From the NCBI GenBank assembly GCA_019155205.2, contig JAHNZQ020000016.1:821423-885422 (forward strand): a DNA stretch of 64,000 nucleotides, in the 5' to 3' direction. Of the stretch, positions 31,918 to 42,278 are shown in pieces. The DNA comes from Gracilaria vermiculophylla. Taxonomy: Eukaryota > Rhodophyta > Florideophyceae > Gracilariales > Gracilariaceae. Under the pieces are notes generated by a model. That model worked only from the letters and a program-made list of their open reading frames with translations, was not told the origin of the DNA and did not search any database. Position 1 is the stretch's first letter; every line of letters starts with the position of its first letter. The position numbers and the translations under genes were made by a program.

Positions 31918-33240
31918 CTACTGCTGCGTAGCGTTGAAGGCTTCCATCTCGTTCCTGTAGCGGACACGGTCATTCTCCGCTTCTTTTAGGTAAGGCTCCT
32001 TTTCGGCGTCCGAAAGAGCCTTCCAACGAGCGGCTACTTCTTTTGCCATCGTATGCTCCACATTGGTCTCCTTGATGTATTCGGAAACCTCTGCAGCGTT
32101 CTTGCTAAAGAAGATAGCATACGCATTCTTTGGGCGCTTTGGCTCAGCAGATTTAGCTTCTTTGGCAGCCTTCTTTTCCTCCCTCAGCTTCTTCTTCTCC
32201 TGCTTCTGTGCCATCTTCAGTTCTGCCTGAAGCTTGCGGAAGGCTTGAGCATCTTCTTTCTCCTTCAAGTTCGTTTCATATGCCTCTACAGCAGCTTTCT
32301 TAAACTGCTCGTGCTCCTGTGCTTTCTGCTCTGCTTGCTCAGCAAGAGCGGCTGCGTGCTCTTCCGTCTCAGCGCGGTAGCGCTGTTCGTCTTCTGCGGC
32401 CATTTTTTCAAAACTTGCGACCAGAGCCTTGCCCTTCTTGTTCCTGCTGCCCTGCAGCGCCTTCCATTCTTTCGCAATCTGAGCACTCAAACCGAACACA
32501 GAGTTGCCGCCCGTTTCCTTGAAGCGCGAGGCGACGAAGAAGTTGTACGCACTGCGCGCCTGCTTGGGCGGTGCGGGTACATTCTTGACGGCGTCCTTCT
32601 GTTCGGCAAGGTGCTTTTCGTAGAACTCGAGCGCCTTTTGAACCCTGAGTTCTTTCTCATAAAACTCGATGGCCATCCGTTCCTTCTCGAGCTGTTGCTG
32701 TTGTTCCTTGTACTGGGTCATCTCTTGGTCATATCGGTGACGATCCTCCGCGACCGACTGCTCAAACTCGGAGCGCTGCTCGGGCGAAAGCGCCTTCCAT
32801 GCGGCACCGAGCAGCGAATTGATCTCGGCAAACTTGGCGCCAGGGTGCTGCTGGCAGATTTGATCGCGCTGATTCTTGCAGAACTGCTGGTAGGCGGTGA
32901 GAGGGCGCTTGGGAAGCGCGAACGAGGCGGATGGCGGGACTGTGCCTCCAAACGGATTGACGGTGGTCTCGGGGAGGCCGGCCGGGCTAGAATCGGAGGA
33001 AATCTTGGTGCCCTCCAGCTGGGAGGTGATGTGAGCGATGTCGACGTGGACGGCGAGGGTTTCCTCAACAGGCTCTGCGGGCGGAGGAGCGAGCTCGGTC
33101 GGGGCGGGCTCGGCTGGGGCGGGCTCGGCTGGGGTGCGCTTCGGGCGTTGCTGTTTCATGGTGGAGCGCGTGGGGCGCGGCATGGGCTCATTCTGGGGGA
33201 CGTTCGCAAGTGGCTTTCTGGCGCGGGTGCGGGGCGGCAT
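31918..33240 (-). CDS. Triple HMG-box chromatin protein
   Basis: 440 residues from the ATG at 33,240 (MPPRTRARKPLANVPQ); the frame is open 53 codons further upstream, but that part is Pro/Ser/Cys-rich and unlike the rest. Three HMG boxes are visible. Box 1 is at about 110-185 (PKRPLTAYQQFCKNQRDQI). Box 2 is at about 223-295 (ARSAYNFFVASRFKETGG, more diverged). Box 3 is at about 367-438 (PKRPKNAYAIFFSKNAAEV), ending almost at the stop. A long charged helix (KEEQ-rich) joins boxes 2 and 3. Box proteins bend and bind DNA in the nucleus with little sequence choice. Box 1 and box 3 retain the PKRPxxAY entry motif. Confidence 0.9.
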   Translation of the reverse strand: MPPRTRARKPLANVPQNEPMPRPTRSTMKQQRPKRTPAEPAPAEPAPTELAPPPAEPVEETLAVHVDIAHITSQLEGTKISSDSSPAGLPETTVNPFGGTVPPSASFALPKRPLTAYQQFCKNQRDQICQQHPGAKFAEINSLLGAAWKALSPEQRSEFEQSVAEDRHRYDQEMTQYKEQQQQLEKERMAIEFYEKELRVQKALEFYEKHLAEQKDAVKNVPAPPKQARSAYNFFVASRFKETGGNSVFGLSAQIAKEWKALQGSRNKKGKALVASFEKMAAEDEQRYRAETEEHAAALAEQAEQKAQEHEQFKKAAVEAYETNLKEKEDAQAFRKLQAELKMAQKQEKKKLREEKKAAKEAKSAEPKRPKNAYAIFFSKNAAEVSEYIKETNVEHTMAKEVAARWKALSDAEKEPYLKEAENDRVRYRNEMEAFNATQQ

Positions 33241-33527
33241 GATAGGCGACGGGTGCGGAAAGAAACGATGAAGGGATACCAGAGAGAGGATCAAGCAACT
33301 ACGCAAGCAAACAATTCGGTGGGAAGCAGTGAAGGAAGGGGCGGTGGACGCGAGCAAGGCGTTGGATGATATGCAGGTGGGAGGGGGAAGAAAGGGCACG
33401 GTGCTTCATATTTGAATTCAAAAGTTTAAAAAGCAAAGACATATATTTAAGAACAGTTTTGCGTACAAATGGTACAGTATGAGGGGCCACTTGTTCGCCA
33501 ATGCGCGTGCGGGGTGTGGTGGACGGT

Positions 33528-33564
33528 GGAGGGGGGGGGGGCGGGGGGGGCGGGGGGGGGGGGG
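33528..33564 (+). repeat. Poly-G tract, three long G runs
   Basis: G runs of about 11, 8 and 13 bases, each separated by a single C, about 290 bp upstream of the HMG-box ATG. On paper this can form G-quadruplexes. On the HMG-gene strand it is a C tract. Homopolymers are also prone to length error in sequencing. Confidence 0.85.
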
Positions 33565-34118
33565 TTGGTATGGAAGAGCGAGTGGCTGGCGACGGGGGGC
33601 GGGATGCGTGCAGAATTATGCGCTTGTATGGCGCAGTACACGTGAACGGTGAGCAGCGTATCGGGGCAGATGCTAAGGTAAGGCCACTGTAACGCCGTCG
33701 GGCCGCTTGGCATTGAGCCTCGCGTGGTGAGTGGCTCGCATGGGCGGTTCGCGCCGGGGGCGGCCGGGGGGGGGTGCGGCGGCGTGAAAGCTGTGGAGCC
33801 GACATGCAACTGCGGCCGGAGGCAGGCGGCGCGGCGCGCGGATGGCGCTCAACGCGAGCCGCTCCCGGCGGTTGCTTGCGCGCTCGGTGGCACGCGCAGC
33901 GCAAAAACTTATCGTGCGCGCACGCTGCGATATCGACAGCATCGCTTCAACGGCGGCGGCGCGCCCGCTGGCCGACACAGTCTGTGAGCGCGCTGATCGC
34001 GCGCGCGTGCGGCGACGAGGTACAAACGCACGCGCTCGCCATCGACAAACGAACAGCTTAGTATAAAAGGCACAAGAGCAAATTACACCATGACGTGGTG
34101 ATCGGCACCATTCGTATG

Positions 34119-34195
34119 CGGGCGGCGGCGGCGGCAGTGGCGGCAGCGGCGGCGGTGGCGGCGGCGGCGGCGGCGGCGATGGCGGCGGCGATGGT
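34119..34195 (+). repeat. CGG/GGC trinucleotide repeat
   Basis: About 25 imperfect GGC units interrupted by AGT, AGC, GTG and GAT, about 400 bp upstream of the two-finger C2H2 gene. Confidence 0.85.
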
Positions 34196-34593
34196 TACGG
34201 TTGCCTCGGCGCGGGCAGCGAGGGCGAACGGCGGCGGCTGGGCTGGCGGCAGCGTCGGCGGGACGCGGCGGTGCACGGCGCGCCGGAGCTGACGAGACGG
34301 GCGCTGCACACACGCGCGGAGCGCAGTGTGCTTACAGAGTAGAGACTCAACCCTAAAAACTAGCGCCAGAAAAGGCGCCTGTCGACGCCGCGCCGCGCCA
34401 CGTGCGGCGCGTCTTGAACGCGCGCCGCACACAGGGCAGCGAGCGCCCGCGCGCAGCAATAAAGCCGCCACCAGCGCCGCGCGCACCCCCTCCGACGCTT
34501 TCCTTTTTCCACCCTACCCGCCCGCCACTCTACGTCGCCTTTGCCGCTCCACTCGCGCTCCCCTCGCGCTCCCCCCCCTCCTCCCTGCGCGCC

Positions 34594-36153
34594 ATGGACG
34601 GCCCGGTGCGCATCGCCGCCCCCTCCAGCACCTGGACGCTCGAAACCGCCTACCAATATGCGACGCAGCGCGCCGTCCCTCCGTCCGAGCCCGACGGCGA
34701 GCCGTTGTACAACTGCCCGTTCCCCCCCTGCTCAAAGCAGTTTTCCAAGCGCTTCAACCTCAAGGCACACCTCCGCGTGCACACTGGCGACAAGCCTTTC
34801 GCCTGCAACTTTCCCGGCTGTTCCCGCCGCTTCATGTGGAAGAGCTCCCTCACCAGCCACCACACCGGCCACAACCGTCGCAACGCCCACATAGCCAAGC
34901 GCAACGCCGCCGCCGCCGCCGCCGTGCTGGCCGATGTCGCCGCGCGCTCTGCGCCGCTGACATCGTCCATCAGCGCCTCGCACCCGTTGCCGCCGGAGCA
35001 GCGCGCGTTGCCGGCGCCGCCATTTTGCCGAGCTCCGTCGCCTTACCACCCGCAGCACGCAGCCGCCGCCCCTCCCGCGCATGCGTCATCTCAACCGCTT
35101 CCTAGCTACGACGCCGCAAGCTACGCGCAGCACGCAGCTGCGTCACACGCACCGCCGCTTCGCGTGCACCCACCACTCTCCCAGCCGCTACCTAGCATCC
35201 AAGCACCTATGGGTACGCCCATGGATTCCAAACGCGATCCGCTTCACCCGCACCTGGCGCCCATAGCGCCCAAGCACGAGCCACAGCGCATCTTCCCCAT
35301 GGCGCCCATGGCTCCAAAGGTGGAGCCCCAACCACAGCTACAGCCACCGCAGCCGCAGGCCATGCATTCGCATGCGTCCGCGATGCATGCGCACGCGCCG
35401 CCGGCACTGGCGTCGGCGGCGCAGCCCGTGACTCCTACAACATTGACGCCGGCGCGCGAGCTGCTGAGCCGGGATACGTTCATGTCTAAATCGCCACCTC
35501 CAGCGTTGCTGCCGTGCGCATCGACGTTTATGCATGGAAGTTCGACGCTGCTACCGTCTACATCGACGCTGCTGCCGTCGCCCAGCTTGCTGCCACGGTC
35601 ACCGGGGGCGTTTGGACAACACATGTCGTTTGCGGCGTCGCCCAGCTGGGGCGCGCCGCTTTCGCACGGGGTGGGGCGTGCAGTGTCGCCCATGACGCGC
35701 GGCGCGGGCGACGTGCCCATGGCGGCGGCGAGCTCAACGTCGGGCGAGCTGTCGCCTCTGGCGGTATCGCCGGGCGTGTCGTCGTCGTCGACGGCGGTGA
35801 ACGCCGGGCGGTGGCGACGCGGCGGGGCGGCGGGAGGGCGCGCGTCGAAACCACCGCTGGGCGGGCCGGGGCTGACGGCGGGCGCCAACGCGCTGCTGCC
35901 GCCGCTGGCGCACGTGGCGCCGAAGAACCCGCCTACGCACATCGACCTGGGCGGGCTGGGCGATGAGGAGCACAGCAGCAGCCTGCCGGCGCTGGGCAGC
36001 CCGCACACGGAGCTGAGCCCGCTGCCGGTGGCGAGCCCGATCTTCGGCACGTCACAGACGCCTCCGTCGCCGATCCAGCAGCCGTTCTCGCCGTTCTCGG
36101 GCGGACCCGTGAGCTCGGCCAAGTCGCGGGCGCCAGCCGCGTGGTACCCGTAG
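34594..36153 (+). CDS. Two-finger C2H2 zinc finger regulator
   Basis: 519 residues from the first ATG at 34,594 (GCCATGG context). Two adjacent C2H2 fingers lie at about residues 35-90: [21 protein letters not shown], then the TGDKPF linker, then [19 protein letters not shown]. Both have the C-x4-C spacing and the second ends HHTGH. This resembles the Zap1/TFIIIA/YY1 type of finger. The rest is Ala/Pro/Ser/His-rich low complexity, probably disordered and suited to activation or repression. The likely role is a nuclear DNA-binding regulator; targets are unknown. The frame is intronless and strongly GC-biased. It is followed 450 bp later by the peptidase on the same strand. Confidence 0.88.
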   Translation: MDGPVRIAAPSSTWTLETAYQYATQRAVPPSEPDGEPLYNCPFPPCSKQFSKRFNLKAHLRVHTGDKPFACNFPGCSRRFMWKSSLTSHHTGHNRRNAHIAKRNAAAAAAVLADVAARSAPLTSSISASHPLPPEQRALPAPPFCRAPSPYHPQHAAAAPPAHASSQPLPSYDAASYAQHAAASHAPPLRVHPPLSQPLPSIQAPMGTPMDSKRDPLHPHLAPIAPKHEPQRIFPMAPMAPKVEPQPQLQPPQPQAMHSHASAMHAHAPPALASAAQPVTPTTLTPARELLSRDTFMSKSPPPALLPCASTFMHGSSTLLPSTSTLLPSPSLLPRSPGAFGQHMSFAASPSWGAPLSHGVGRAVSPMTRGAGDVPMAAASSTSGELSPLAVSPGVSSSSTAVNAGRWRRGGAAGGRASKPPLGGPGLTAGANALLPPLAHVAPKNPPTHIDLGGLGDEEHSSSLPALGSPHTELSPLPVASPIFGTSQTPPSPIQQPFSPFSGGPVSSAKSRAPAAWYP

Positions 36154-36605
36154 CGAGGGAGCGCACAACACAGACGAGCACATATATATATTTTTTTTGT
36201 TTGAGAGCGATCCGTTTTTGTGTCTTCCGACAGTGTGTGGCGGCGCGGCCGGTGCGGCCGGCTCGTCGGCGTCGCGCTCGCCGAGGCGCGGCGCGGCCGC
36301 GGCGGAGCGCTGCGGCGCGGCCGTGCGCACAGCCGCCCGCTTTCCGACGCCGCTTGCGTCAGCCTTACGTCACCACCGCGGGCGCGGCGCATGGCGTGCG
36401 CGCCCGCGCGCAAACGTGGCGCGCCACCGGCCCACCTGCTGGACACGTGTGGCGCCGCCACCGCCGCCGCGCCGCTTCTGTAAGCCGGCGCTTTGCTTCA
36501 ATTCACTTGCGATTCACTTGCGCTCGGCCATGCGCCTCCGTACCTGCTCATGCGCTCCACGCACGCGTCAAGCCGCGCCCCGCCCCGGCTCTGCGCCGCC
36601 CCGCT

Positions 36606-38870
36606 ATGACGATCCTCGCACCCGACCGCCCCCCCCCCCGCGGCTACGCCCAGCTCAGCGCCGCCTGCGACGATGATCCCCGCAACGCCGAGCTGCATCC
36701 CCTCAACTTCCCGCCCGCCCCCGCGGGCTACTACCGCCGCGATGTCCCCATGCGCATCGTCCACTACGGAAAGCTTGTCCTCGTCTTGCTCGCCGTCGCC
36801 GTCGCCTGTCTGGCCATCGCCGCCGTCATCGACGTCTCCAACCCGTCCAACTTCCTGCAGCCTGGCCGCGATCGCCAGTCCGTCGCTGACACCGTGCTGG
36901 CTGCCATGGATCGCAGCGCCGACCCGTGCGACGACTTCTACGAGTACTCGTGCGGCTCCTGGCTCAGAACCGCCACCATCCCCTCCGACAAGACCCAGTA
37001 CTCCAAGTCTTTCAGCGTTGTGTACGATATCATTCAGCTCATGGTCAAGGAGATCCTGGACGTCGACCTTCAAAACGCCTCCCCACCGTCCAAACCGGGC
37101 GTGTTCTACGCCTCGTGCATCGACCAGATGGGCGTCGGCGCCCTGAAAACCCTCTACATTCAGCCCTTTCGCGATCAATTCACTTCGTTGCGCACCGCGT
37201 CGCAGCTGGCCGCCCTCCTCGCCCGCCTGCATTTGCACTCCTCTGTAGCCTTTTTCGACATTGACACCAGCATTGATGAGAAGAATACCACCCGCTACGC
37301 GCTCTATCTCGGTCAGGGCGGATTGGGCCTCCCGCACCGAGACGACTACCTCAAGCACACTGACCGCGAGATCGAGATGAGGGCAAACTATATTCGACTC
37401 ATGGTCACCATGCTCAACATTGCCGGCAAGGCTCGTCTCATTCCGCGGAAGGGCAACGACCAGCTCGCCGAGCTTGTCCTCAACTTTGAAACCGTCTTGG
37501 CAAACAGCACCATGCCGCCCGAGGAGTTGCGCAACCCGGAAAAAATATACAACAACATTTTGCTCGAGAACTTGCCGGACAAACTCATGTTCTCGAATTA
37601 CTTGAAGGTTTTGAACGTCAGTGAGCATCGGCTCGGCGGCTCGGTCATCGTTGACAACGTTCCGTTTCTCAAAGTTGTTGCGCAGCTCTTTGAAGCCATG
37701 GAAAGCGATCCCAACATGCGCAAGGTTGTCAAGGGCTACCTTGCCTTCCATCTGGTTCGGTCGGCCGCCCAACAAGGTCTATTGGGTGAAAGCGCGTACC
37801 ATGAAACGTTCAAGTTTAAGCAGCATGTTTATGGACTCAAGCAGCTGCCAGACAAGTGGAAGTATTGCCAAACTTTGACCACCAAACATCTCGGAGAGGC
37901 GTTAGGCGCCGCGTTTGTCAAAAAGCACTTCCCCGAGAGTCGCAAGAAAGTAGCCATCGATCTGGCCAAGGAGATTTCAAAGTCGTTTGCCAACACACTC
38001 AAGTCGGAGACGTGGATGGACCAGGTAACCAGGGATGCTGCTCTGGAGAAACTCAATTCCATCAATTGGAAGGTTGGCTACAGCGAAAACCTGGATACAT
38101 ACGATGATGTCGATATTTCAACTTCCTTTCAGAACAATGTAAGATCTGCCATTGCCCACAAATGGCGGAAACGTCTGCACCGTTTGGGCAATCCTATCGA
38201 TAAGACCGAATGGTTTATGAATCCTCACGAGGTCAACGCTTACTATTCGGTCACCCGTAATGAAATGGTGTTCCCTGCAGGAATACTCCAGCAACCTTTT
38301 TTCTCAGACGCGTACCCAGAGGCCATGAACTACGGCAGTATTGGCGCGGTGATTGGACACGAAATGTCACACGGGTTTGACGACCAAGGTCGTCAGTATG
38401 ACAAAGATGGCATGCTGACTCCTTGGTGGTCTGATTCGTCGGTCTTGCAGTACAAAGAAAAGACACAGTGCTACGTTGACTTGTACGACACTTACAAACC
38501 GCGAGACGTCGACATTCACGTCCGTGGCAACCTCACTTTGGGTGAAAATCTTGCCGACACGAATGGCGTCAACGTCGCATTTCGGGCTTTCAAGAGCAGG
38601 GCAAATAATAGTGAAGATGGTATTCCTCCTCCGAATGCACTACTGGCAAGGGAATTGACTAACGATCAGCTGTTTTTCGTGGCCTTTGCGCAAACCTGGT
38701 GTACGCTTTACCGACATGAGGCGCTCAAAGTAGATATCATGACTGATCCACACTCTCCGTCAAAGTTTCGAGTTCTCGGGCCACTAAGTCAAAGCCCGGT
38801 ATTTGCGAAAGCTTTCTCGTGTCGGAACGGTAGCAGATATAATCCTGTCACACGGTGTGATTTATGGTGA
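36606..38870 (+). CDS. M13 family (neprilysin/ECE-type) zinc metallopeptidase
   Basis: 754 residues from the first in-frame ATG at 36,606, the usual size of M13 ectopeptidases. A short cytosolic tail (1-55) precedes a membrane anchor (about 57-75, LVLVLLAVAVACLAIAAVI), giving type II topology. The ectodomain begins with DPCDDFYEYSCGSW. Substrate-binding N-A-Y-Y is at 544-547. The zinc site HEMSH has H585, E586 and H589, with the third ligand in ENLAD (E647, D651). The protein ends CDLW, matching the C-x-x-W terminus typical of the family. All catalytic residues are present, so it should be active on peptides at the cell surface or in secretory vesicles. Confidence 0.95.
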   Translation: MTILAPDRPPPRGYAQLSAACDDDPRNAELHPLNFPPAPAGYYRRDVPMRIVHYGKLVLVLLAVAVACLAIAAVIDVSNPSNFLQPGRDRQSVADTVLAAMDRSADPCDDFYEYSCGSWLRTATIPSDKTQYSKSFSVVYDIIQLMVKEILDVDLQNASPPSKPGVFYASCIDQMGVGALKTLYIQPFRDQFTSLRTASQLAALLARLHLHSSVAFFDIDTSIDEKNTTRYALYLGQGGLGLPHRDDYLKHTDREIEMRANYIRLMVTMLNIAGKARLIPRKGNDQLAELVLNFETVLANSTMPPEELRNPEKIYNNILLENLPDKLMFSNYLKVLNVSEHRLGGSVIVDNVPFLKVVAQLFEAMESDPNMRKVVKGYLAFHLVRSAAQQGLLGESAYHETFKFKQHVYGLKQLPDKWKYCQTLTTKHLGEALGAAFVKKHFPESRKKVAIDLAKEISKSFANTLKSETWMDQVTRDAALEKLNSINWKVGYSENLDTYDDVDISTSFQNNVRSAIAHKWRKRLHRLGNPIDKTEWFMNPHEVNAYYSVTRNEMVFPAGILQQPFFSDAYPEAMNYGSIGAVIGHEMSHGFDDQGRQYDKDGMLTPWWSDSSVLQYKEKTQCYVDLYDTYKPRDVDIHVRGNLTLGENLADTNGVNVAFRAFKSRANNSEDGIPPPNALLARELTNDQLFFVAFAQTWCTLYRHEALKVDIMTDPHSPSKFRVLGPLSQSPVFAKAFSCRNGSRYNPVTRCDLW

Positions 38871-39535
38871 TAATCAAAGAATTGCAATGAATAGTGCCTT
38901 CACGCGCTGCAGTGTACATACGATATGTGGCCTGTATCTCAAGTTAGATGTAGTTAGGAACAAGTTGACATTTCGGTCTTTTCAGGCTGCAGATAAATTT
39001 TGCTCAAATACCCGGCATGTAGAGAAGCAATCCGAAGCGGACGGCTTGGAGCAAGACGACTTACACAAATCGTTGTCATCGGACACAGAAGACGCAGAAA
39101 ACATGTTTACTAAAAGGCAGCTAGTACAAGTTGAAATGTGTACTCGAACATTTCCACGGTGGAACATTTTTGCTAGTAGCGTGAACAAGCCTTGAATCAA
39201 AATTGATTTCAAAGCAGTGCATTTAGTTGCATGATCCAGTGTTTCCCAGTCGCAAGCCTTCTTCGGTGAGCACTTCGTAGTATTACCGGCGACAATATCT
39301 GAAAGATCGGCGCGACGAAGAGCTGATCAGTGTCCATTTAGTCTTACTCGAGTCATGAATATCAAGCCGTGCGGGACTCCTTTTCTCATCAATAGAGGTG
39401 GGTAATCTTTGCCCATCGTAAGATGGCAAAAGATCGAGACATGCTTCCACGGCTCTCAGGGCTCTGCTGAAGTCGAAGGGAGTGAATGAAAGTCTGTAGA
39501 AACATGGAAACGGCCAAGTGACTAGTGATTCAAAG
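38871..39535. other. Convergent 3' intergenic region
   Basis: Lies between the stops of the peptidase (+) and Ran (-). Nothing is recognised; the open frames present are shadows or chance. Confidence 0.5.
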
Positions 39536-40389
39536 TTACATGTCATTGTCCTCTTCATCGGGCAGAGGAACTTGGCTCACGTCAGCAATATCCTTCTCGA
39601 TCTGGGCCACCTGATCTTGGGGAATAACAATCTCTGGCGGTTGAAGTGCCAGGGCTTCGGTAAAGACAACCGACGGGTTTCCAATGAGCTTGCGCGCAAT
39701 CCATAGGAAAGGCTTTTCGAAATTGTAGTTGCTTTTCGCACTGAGTTCATAATACTGCAGAGACTTTTTCCGGTGGAAGGTAATGCTCTTGGCCTTGACC
39801 TTTCGATCCTTGATATCGACTTTGTTACCGCAAAGCACGATCGGGATGTTCTCGCAAACTCGAACCAGATCGCGGTGCCATTGAGGAACATTCTTGTACG
39901 TCATGCGTGAAGTAACATCAAACATGATGATCGCCGCATTTCCCTGAATACTAAGATTTCGTATGAAAGACAATTTTGTGTAAAGAGAGGTTAGCACCAC
40001 GAAAAGGTGTTAATGTGAGAAGGTGCGCAGACTGCATCTCAGAATGAATAGGGAGTTAAAGAAACGCGCAACGACGTGACTCGTATAGCGGATGGGCAAA
40101 AGCCCAGCGCTCGTCATGTGCAGTGAAAGCAATGTGTGTGTGGCAAGCAAACTTACTAGTAACCATCACGAAGACCACCAAGTTTCTCTTGACCGGCGGT
40201 ATCCCATACATTCATCAGGATGGGGCCAAAATTTGTTGAGAACTTGAGTGGATGTACTTCGACACCCATGGTGGCAACATAACGCTTCTCAAATTCACCG
40301 GTGATATGTCTCTTCACAAACGTTGTCTTTCCGACGCCACCGTCTCCGACAAGTACAACCTTGAAGGTGGGGATATTCTGCTGAGACAT
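39536..40389 (-). CDS. RAN: Ran GTPase (two exons)
   Basis: Exons 40,389-40,157 and 39,950-39,536 join in frame to 215 residues, one short of animal Ran. The small GTPase of nuclear transport and spindle assembly. All nucleotide motifs are present: [10 protein letters not shown] (P-loop), TMGVE (switch I Thr), [16 protein letters not shown] (switch II), GNKVDIKD and SAKSNY. The Ran-specific [14 protein letters not shown] and acidic tail ([10 protein letters not shown]) identify it. The splice divides the Tyr codon after LRDGY, giving YIQG, exactly as the protein requires. The only odd position seen is LGG where FGG is usual in switch II. Confidence 0.97.
39951..40156 (-). other. Intron of Ran
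   Basis: 206 bp, minus strand GTAAGT...CTTAG, splitting a Tyr codon after the second base. Both exon ends restore conserved Ran sequence, so the boundaries are secure. Confidence 0.95.
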
Positions 40390-40794
40390 TGCCGCAGTAG
40401 AGGCGCGGTGAACCGGCTATCAACTAGGCACTCGGATCGGAAGGGGCTGATCTTCGGCAAACGAAGGAGTAGCAGAGTGCGATCGTCGAAGAGAGAGGTT
40501 GAATTATAGTGAACGAGATAAAAATCGGCGGTGATAATGATGGATCCGAATAGTTGCTGTGTGACGGAATCAGCGCGCAAAAACGACGAGGACGTCGATT
40601 ACCACGACGTTTGGGGAAGGATGAATGGCGAAATGACAAGTTACAGCCCTCTGTGGAGGCGAAATGCGCGGCAGAACTTCTAGACCTTGCCGGGGCTTCT
40701 CTCAGAAAAAATTTCTGTTTTTCATATATTTACAAACCACTCATATTCGATCCATGGCATTCGTGATCCAACAAAACTAGAACAAGTGGATGAC

Positions 40795-41193
40795 ATGGAT
40801 TCGGCGAGCCCACAGTTCGCACCGTTCAGAAAGTGGCGCAACAATCTGCCCGGTCAAACGGCTGAAAGCGCAGAGCTGCTGCACTCGGACCTGACGGAAA
40901 CTTCATTCTACTGTTTAGCCGATACGGCCCTCCGATCTCCAGCACGGTGCCATGCTTCTTCGCCGTCGAAGAGACAGAGAAACGATAGCAGCGTTTTATA
41001 CATTAAGCTTCACTTCGTCAAGGATAACACGCCTTCTGCGAGCAGTATAGAATGGTTTATTCGTATTTATCTACAGGTGCACCCTACAGGATCAAACAAT
41101 ACAATAAAAGTCACCTCGCTGATTAAAACTTCAGTCTTAGTCTCATCTTACTCTAGTCGTCATGGGCATGAACAGAAAGCGCAAGTTTTGTAA
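40795..41193 (+). CDS. Small unrecognised ORF, doubtful
   Basis: 132 codons from an ATG at 40,795, divergent from Ran with 400 bp between. The first 70 residues (MDSASPQFAPFRKWRNNLPG, LTETSFYCLADTALRSP, KRQRND) look protein-like, while the later part does not. No domain is recognised. It could be a first exon followed by an unseen intron, or chance. Confidence 0.25.
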   Translation: MDSASPQFAPFRKWRNNLPGQTAESAELLHSDLTETSFYCLADTALRSPARCHASSPSKRQRNDSSVLYIKLHFVKDNTPSASSIEWFIRIYLQVHPTGSNNTIKVTSLIKTSVLVSSYSSRHGHEQKAQVL

Positions 41194-42278
41194 AGTAGGG
41201 AAATATATATACTCTAATATGATGTAGAGATCCCTTGTGTACGTATTTCATTACACTGAAACCAACATTTGGAATCCTTGGCGTCTTCAAAGAGAATAGC
41301 ATCCATAACAGATGCATCTTGGTTATGCAACGAATCATAATGCCAGTTAGAAAATAAAAAGCAGTCTTTGTAAAGAGCGTTCTGACAGAAACTAACTGTT
41401 CGCAATAAAGTGGAAAACTCAATACTAACGTAAATGGATATCCGTAAAGCTACCAAACCTCTCAAGCAATTTGTCTGCTCTGTAAATGGCGCGGCACCTT
41501 GACGTCGCCCCCTTCTGGAAGTACTGAAAACCAACTTTCTGAGAAGCATCATGGTCGCGGTACAGATAAAGCGCGATGTATAACATTTCTCTGTATCACA
41601 GAGCGACGCAAAACTCGGTGCCTGCTATTCAAAAACGATGCTGAGCGCATATTTAATGCTACTCCAGAGGGATGTTGAAAAAGTCTGCATCTCTTTCTGG
41701 CATGATAACGCTTAAGAGAAATCTATAGTTTGTACAGTGAGATGGTTGGAGAGGCGATGAGGTTTGTAACGAAAGGCCGAAATTTGAATTCGTCACAAGC
41801 TTATCGCAATCGGGTGCTCAGGAAGTACAGTGCGATTGGGCCGCTCAAACTCATAAATTCTTCTACACATCGCACAAAACTCCATCAAAATCCATGTTTG
41901 AGTGCTATATTTCCAAGGAACTTCACGTTCTGGCAGATAGAGAGAGAAATAATAAAAAAGATGGAACCGAAGTAGCCTTATGAGCCGGTGGTTTCTTTTA
42001 TAAATCTTTTTACAGTATAGGAGAATCTCAGAAAGCAATTCCGAAGCTTAAACATCCACACATATCTAAAAGTCAAGAAGTCAGTTAAGTCTTGCGATCA
42101 AAACCCGCTCTGAATCCGTATCTTCCAGTCTTCTGATCTTAGTAACGAGCCACAGACCAGGTTATTTTGCCGGTGCCTACAGAGCGCTTTCTTCAAGCAC
42201 TCAGTGCTGGCCTTAAAATGAACGCAAGACACAAAATCGATGTACATGTAGCAAAACTGGGCAGCTTCCGCCCTAAGT
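41194..42278. other. Intergenic, 3' side of the Ca2+ pump
   Basis: About 1.1 kb, AT-rich, with no supported gene. Short open frames of 80-110 codons on both strands show no domain. Confidence 0.45.

Larger units (their letters stand above)
33241..34593. other. Divergent intergenic/promoter region, GC-rich
   Basis: Lies between two divergently transcribed genes (HMG-box on minus, C2H2 regulator on plus), so it should hold both promoters. It contains a poly-G block and a CGG-type trinucleotide block, annotated separately. The many open frames on both strands arise from the GC-rich simple sequence. Confidence 0.6.

Noticed and set aside
32053..33369. 438-codon plus-strand open frame
   Set aside because: It is the antisense shadow of the HMG-box gene; Leu/Arg-rich with no domain.
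33299..33904. 201-codon minus-strand frame with a polyproline run
   Set aside because: The proline run is the translation of the poly-G block, and the rest is Arg/Ala/Ser-rich without features.
35244..37775. Long minus-strand open frames across the C2H2 and peptidase genes
   Set aside because: Antisense shadows in GC-rich coding sequence; the plus-strand frames hold complete zinc fingers and a complete M13 active site.
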